64,000 nucleotides of DNA from Glycine soja (lineage: Eukaryota; Streptophyta; Magnoliopsida; Fabales; Fabaceae). Under the pieces are notes generated by a model that was not told the origin of the DNA, ran no database searches, and saw nothing but the letters and a program-made list of their open reading frames with translations. Positions 58,701 through 64,000 of the stretch are shown one piece after another. Numbering within the stretch: position 1 is the stretch's first letter; every line of letters begins with the position of its first letter. The stretch covers positions 17,804 through 81,803 of the forward strand of contig NW_021144018.1 of NCBI RefSeq assembly GCF_004193775.1, given 5' to 3'. A program made the translations under genes and the position numbers.

Positions 58701-61000
58701 TCCTCCATTTCCACCCTTTTTCGGAGTCCCATGAATGTTATTGCCTAGGGCTGTTCATGTGTCCTCCACTTTCGAGATTGGAACTGTGTTTCATGATTGC
58801 CTAAGTGAGGACACTCAAGGCAATCCTCCATTCTCACCCTTTTTCGGAGACCCATGAATGTTATTGCCTAGCGCTGTTCATGTGTCCTCCACTTTCGAGT
58901 TTGGAGTTGTGTTTCATGATTGCCTAAGTGAGGACCCTCAAGGCAATCCTTCATACTCACCCTTTTTCGGAGCCCCATGAATCTTATTGCCTAGCACTAG
59001 TCATGTGTCCTCCATTTTCGAGTTTGGAGCTGTGTTTCATTATCGCCTAAGTGAGGACCCTCAAGGCAATCCTCCATTTCCAACCTTTTTCGGAGTCCCA
59101 TGAATGTTATTGCCTAGGGCTGTTCATGTGTCCTCCACTTTCGAGATTGGAGCTGTGTTTCATGATTGCCTAAGTGAGGACCCTCGAGGCAATCCTCCAT
59201 TCTCACCTTTTTTCGGAGCCCCATGAATGTTATTGCCTAGCGTTGTTCATGTGTCCTCCATTTTGGATTTTGGAGCTGTGTTTCATGATTGCCTAAGTGC
59301 GGACCCTAATGGAAATCCTCCATTCTCACCCTTTTTCGGAGCCCCATGAATGTTATTGCCTAGGGTTGTTCATGTGTCCTCCATTTTCGAGTTTGGAGCT
59401 GTCTTTCATGATTGCCTTAGTGAGGACCCTCAAGGCAATCCTCCATTCTCACCCTTTTTCGGAGCCCCATGAATGTTCTTGCCTAGGGCTGTTCATGTGT
59501 CCTCCACTTTCGAGATTGCAGCTGTATTTCATGATCGCCTAAGTGAGGACACTCAAGGCAATCCTCCATTCTCACCCTTTTTCGGAGCCCCATGAATGTT
59601 ATTGCCTAGGGCTGTTCATGTGTCCTTCACTTTCGAGATTGGAGCTGTGTTTCATGATTGCATAGGTGAGGACCCTCGAGGCAATCCTCCATTCTCACCC
59701 TTTTTCGGAGCCCCATGAATGTTATTGCCTAGCGCTGTTCATGTGTCCTCCATTTTCGAGTTTGGAGTTGTGTTTCATGATTTCCTAAGTGAGGACCCTC
59801 AAGGCAATGCTCCATTCTCACCTTTTTTCGGAGCCCCATGAATGGTATTTCCTAGCACTGTTCATCTGTCCTTCACTTTCGAGTTGCGAGTTGTGTTTCA
59901 TGATTGCCTAAGTGAGGACCCTCAAGGCAATCCTCCATTCTCACCCTTTTTCGGAGCCACATGAATGTTATTGCCTTGTGCTGTTCATGTGTCCTCCATT
60001 TTCGAGTTTGGAGCTGTGTTTCATGATTGCCTTATTGAGGACCCTCACGGCAATCTTCATTTCTCACCCTTTTTCGGAGCCCCATGAATCTTATTGCCTA
60101 GCGCTGTTCATGTGTCCTCCATTTTCGAGATTGGAGCTGTGTTTCATGATTGCCTAAGTGCGGACCCTAATGGAAATCCTCCATTCTCACCCTTTTTCGG
60201 AGCCCCATGAATGTTATTGCCTAGGGTTGTTCATGTGTCCTCCATTTTCGAGTTTGGAGCTGTCTTTCATGATTGCCTTAGTGAGGACCCTCATGGCAAT
60301 CCTCCATTCTCACCCTTTTTCGGAGCCACATGAATGTTATTGCCTTGTGCTGTTCATGTGTCTTCCATTTTCGAGTTTGGAGCTGTGTTTCATGATTGCC
60401 TAAGTGAGGACCCTCAAGGCAATCTTCATTTCTCACCCTTTTTCGGAGCCCCATGAATGTTATTGCCTAGCGCTGTTAATGTGTCCTCCATTTTCGAGAT
60501 TGGAGCTGTGTTTCATGATTGCCTAAGTGCGGACCCTAATGGAAATCCTCCATTCTCACCCTTTTTCGGAGCCCCATGAATGTTATTGCCTAGGGTTGTT
60601 CATGTGTTCTCCATTTTCGAGTTTGGAGCTGTGTTTCATGATTGCCTTAGTGAGGACCCTCAAGGCAATCCTCCATTCTCACCCTTTTTCGGAGCCCCAT
60701 GAATGTTATTGCCTAGGGCTGTTCATGTGTCCTCCACTTTCGAGATTGGAGCTGTATTTCATGATCGCCTAAGTGAGGACCCTCAAGGTAATCCTCCATT
60801 CTCACCCTTTTTCAGAGCCCCATGAATGTTATTGCCTAGCGCTGTTCATGTGTCCTCCATTTGCGAGTTTGGAGCTGTGTTTCATTATCGCCTAAGTGAG
60901 GACCCTCAAGGCAATCCTCCATTTCCACCCTTTTTCGGAGTCCCATGAATGTTATTGCCTAGGGCTGTTCATGTGTCCTCCACTTTCGAGATTGGAACTG
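52779..61000 (+). repeat. Higher-order repeats in the right satellite block, about 2,214 bp (18 monomers)
   Basis: Pairs of variant blocks lie 2,213-2,214 bp apart: 53394 and 55608, 57084 and 59297, 57699 and 59912, 57945 and 60158, 58313 and 60527. A 4,304-4,305 bp shift (35 monomers) links 52779, 53640 and 54009 with 57084, 57945 and 58313. Shorter shifts of 861 and 1,230 bp occur at 55608-57699. The 1-bp shortfall in some copies comes from one deletion near 58214. Confidence 0.85.
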
Positions 61001-64000
61001 TGTTGCATGATTGCCTAAGTGAGGACACTCAAGGCAATCCTCCATTCTCACCCTTTTTCGGAGACCCATGAATGTTATTGCCTAGCGCTGTTCATGTGTC
61101 CTCCACTTTCGAGTTTGGAGTTGTGTTTCATGATTGCCTAAGTGAGGACCCTCAAGGCAATCCTTCATACTCACCCTTTTTCGGAGCCCCATGAATCTTA
61201 TTGCCTAGCACTAGTCATGTGTCCTCCATTTTCGAGTTTGGAGCTGTGTTTCATTATCGCCTAAGTGAGGACCCTCAAGGCAATCCTCCATTTCCAACCT
61301 TTTTCGGAGTCCCATGAATGTTATTGCCTAGGGCTGTTCATGTGTCCTCCACTTTCGAGATTGGAGCTGTGTTTCATGATTGCCTAAGTGAGGACCCTCG
61401 AGGCAATCCTCCATTCTCACCTTTTTTCGGAGCCCCATGAATGTTATTGCCTAGCGCTGTTCATGTGTCCTCCATTTTCGAGTTTGGAGTTGTGTTTCAT
61501 GATTTCCTAAGTGAGGACCCTCAAGGCAATCCTCCATTCTCACCCTTTTTCGGAGCCCCATGAATGTTATTGCCTAGGGCTGTTCATGTGTCCTCCACTT
61601 TCGAGATTGGAGCTGTGTTTCATGATTGCCTAAGTGAGGACCCTCATGGCAATCCTCCATTCTCACCCGTTTTCGGAGCCCCATGAATTTTATTTCCTAG
61701 CGATGTTCAGGTGTCCTCCATTTTCGAGTTGGGAGTTGTGTTTCATGATTGCCTAAGGGAGGACCCTCAAGGCAATCCTCCATTCTCACCTTTTTTCAAA
61801 GCCCCATGAATGGTATTTCCTAGCACTGTTCATCTGTCCTCCACTTTCGAGTTGCGAGTTGTGTTTCATGATTGCCTAAGTGAGGACCCTCAAGGAAATC
61901 CTCCATTCTCACCCTTTTTCGGAGCCATATGAATGTTATTGCCTTGCGCTGTTCATGTGTCCTCGATTTTCGAGTTTGGAGCTGTGTTTCATGATTGCCT
62001 AAGTGAGGACCCTCAAGGCAATCTTCATTTCTTACCCTTTTTCGGAGCCCCATGAATGTTATTGCCTACCGCTGTTCATGTGTCCTCCATTTTCGAGATT
62101 GGAGCTGTGTTTCATGATTGCCTAAGTGCGGACCCTAATGGAAATCCTCCATTCTCACCCTTTTTCGGAGCCCCATGAATGTTATTGCCTAGGGTTGTTC
62201 ATGTGTCCTCCATATTCGAGTTTGGAGCTGTCTTTCATGATTCCCTTAGTGAGGACCCTCAAGGCAATCCTCCATTCTCACCCTTTTTCGGAGCCCCATG
62301 ACTGCTATTGCCTAGCGCTGTTCATGTGTCCTCCACTTTCGAGTTTGGAGTTGTGTTTCATGATTGCCTAAGTGAGGACCCTGAAGGCAATCCTCCATTC
62401 TCACCCTTTTTCGGAGCCCCATGAATTTTATTGCCTAGCGCTGTGCATGTGTCTTCAATTTTCGAGTTTGGAGCTGTGTTTCATGTATGCCTAAGTGAGG
62501 ACACACAAGGCAATCTTCCATTCTCACCCTTTTTCGGAGCCCCATGAATGTTATTGCCTAGGGTTGTTCATGTGTCCTCCATTTTCGAGTTTGGAGCTGT
62601 CTTTCAGATTGCCTTAGTGAGGACCCACAAGGCAATCCTCCATTCTCACCTTTTTAGGAGCCCCATGAATGTTCTTGCCTAGGGCTGTTCATGTGTCCTC
62701 CACTTTCGAGATTGGAGCTGTATTTCATGATTGCCTAAGTGAGGACCCTCAAGGCAATCCTCCATTCTCACCCTTTTTTGGAGCCCTATGAATGTTATTG
62801 CCTAGCGCTGTTCATGTGTCCTCCATTTTCGAGTTGGGAGCGGTGTTTCATGATCGCCTAAGTGAGGACCCTCAAGGCAATCCTCCATTCTCAACCTTTT
62901 TCGGAGCCCCGTGAATGTTATTGGCTAGCGCTGTTCATGTGTCCTCCATTTTCGAATTTGGAGTCGTGTTTCATGATTGCCTAAGTGAGGACCCTCAAGG
63001 CAATCTTCCATTCTCACCCTTTTTCGGAGCCCCATGAATGTTATTGCCTAGCGCTGTTCATGTGTCCTCCACTTTCGAGATTGGAGCTGTGTTTCAAGAT
63101 TGCCTAAGTGAGGACCCTCAAGGCAATCATCCATTCTCACCCTTTTTCGGAGCCCCATGAATGTTATTGCCTAGCGCTGTTCATGTGTCCTCCACTTTCG
63201 AGTTTGGAGTTGTGTTTCGTGATTGCCTAAGTGAGGACCCTCAAGGCAATCCTCCATTCTCACCCTTTTTCGGAGCCCTATGAATGTTATTGCCTAGCAC
63301 TGTTCATCTGTCCTCCACTTTCGAGATTGGAGCTGTGTTTCATGATTGCCTAAGTGCGGACCCTCAAGGCAATCCTCCATTCTCACCCTTTTTCGGAGCC
63401 CCATGAAGGTTATTGCCTAGCGCTGTTCATGTGTCCTCCACTTTCGAGTTTGGAGTTGTGTTTCATGATTGCCTAAGTGAGGACCCTCAAGGCAATCATC
63501 CATTCTCACCCTTTTTCGGAGCCCTATGAATGTTATTGCCTAGCGCTGTTCATGTGTCCTCCACTTTCGAGTTTGGAGTTGTGTTTCGTGATTGCCTAAG
63601 TGAGGACCCTCAAGGCAATTCTCCATTCTCACCCTTTTTCGGAGCCCCATGAATGTTATTGCCTAGCGCTGTTCATGTGTCCTCCACTTTCGAGTTTGGA
63701 GTTGTGTTTCATGATTGCCTAAGTGAGGACCCTCAAGGCAATCCTCCATTCTCACCCTTTTTCGGAGCCCCATGAATGTTATTGCCTAGCGCTGTTCATG
63801 TGTCCTCCATTTTTGAGTTTGGAGCTGTGTTTCATGATCGCCTAAGTGAGGACCCTCAAGGCAATCCTCATTTCTCACCCTTTTTCGGAGCCCCATGAAT
63901 CTTATTGCCTAGCGCTGTTCATGTGTCCTCCACTTTCGAGTTTGGAGTTGTGTTTCATGATTGCCTAAGTGAGGACCCTCAAGGCAATTCTCCATTCTCA

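Larger units (their letters stand above)
49135..64000 (+). repeat. 123-bp satellite array, right block, about 121 copies, continues past the window
   Basis: Same monomer and orientation as the left block. Variants common here but rare on the left include AGTGCGGACCCTAATGGAAAT, GAGTTGCGAGTTGTG with CATCTGTCC, and GCCACATGAATG with CCTTGTGC. The block picks up in phase after the CACAT duplication. Long 41-residue-period frames are repeat artefacts. Confidence 0.97.

Noticed and set aside
16962..64000. Identity with the soybean 91-92 bp centromere satellites.
   Set aside because: The period here is clearly 123 bp. A relation to the 120-bp soybean satellite remains possible but I cannot compare sequences here.
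1..64000. tRNA, rRNA, snRNA genes or telomere repeats.
   Set aside because: No cloverleaf-like box A/box B pair, rRNA core or TTTAGGG run was seen; the only tRNA-related text is the two primer binding sites.

Overview
The window is plant nuclear repeat DNA, most likely from a soybean-type legume (Glycine or a close relative). The gag and ORF1 relics resemble soybean Tat/Ogre-lineage Ty3/gypsy retrotransposon proteins as I remember them, and GTAATCGATTAC palindromes common in soybean repeats are present. The species call is inference. I see no host gene, no rRNA or tRNA gene, and nothing bacterial.

Layout. (1) 1-16961: a plus-strand LTR retrotransposon (element 1). The window opens inside its 5' LTR, and its 3' LTR is 15032-16961. 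(2) 16962-34153: about 140 copies of a 123-bp satellite. (3) 34154-49134: a complete minus-strand retrotransposon of the same family (element 2), 14,981 bp. Its LTRs are 1,668 and 1,649 bp and it is flanked by the 5-bp target-site duplication CACAT. (4) 49135-64000: about 121 more satellite copies, running off the window. Removing element 2 and one CACAT rejoins the satellite in phase, so both elements sit in one large satellite array.

The two elements share a gene order: LTR, primer binding site (tRNA-Arg type), leader, ORF1, a spacer holding a decayed second copy of the leader and ORF1 start, gag, then about 6-9 kb without pol, ending in a polypurine tract and LTR. Protease, reverse transcriptase, RNase H and integrase are all absent. 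ORF1 and gag are broken, and at least four stop codons are common to both elements. Yet the LTRs of each element are almost identical. The simplest reading is a non-autonomous family that kept moving after losing its coding capacity, using proteins from an intact partner.

The non-coding 3' half is the most unusual part. It is built from tandem arrays of short inverted repeats: about 68 hairpins of roughly 24 bp in element 1 (reduced to four in element 2), and a 101-bp array in element 1 or a related 127-bp array in element 2 in which every subunit folds into a stem. Several stems keep pairing although both arms changed (GAGGAC/GTCCTC versus GAGGGC/GCCCTC; GTATCATC/GATGATAC versus TTGTCATC/GATGACAA versus TTGCCAT/ATGGCAA). 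A nested CTACGTA...TACGTAG stem recurs three or four times per element, including in the LTR. The satellite monomer also carries a 13-bp dyad. All proteins here are relics; the recognisable working parts are cis signals (LTR TATA box, splice-donor-like site, primer binding site, polypurine tract, hairpins).
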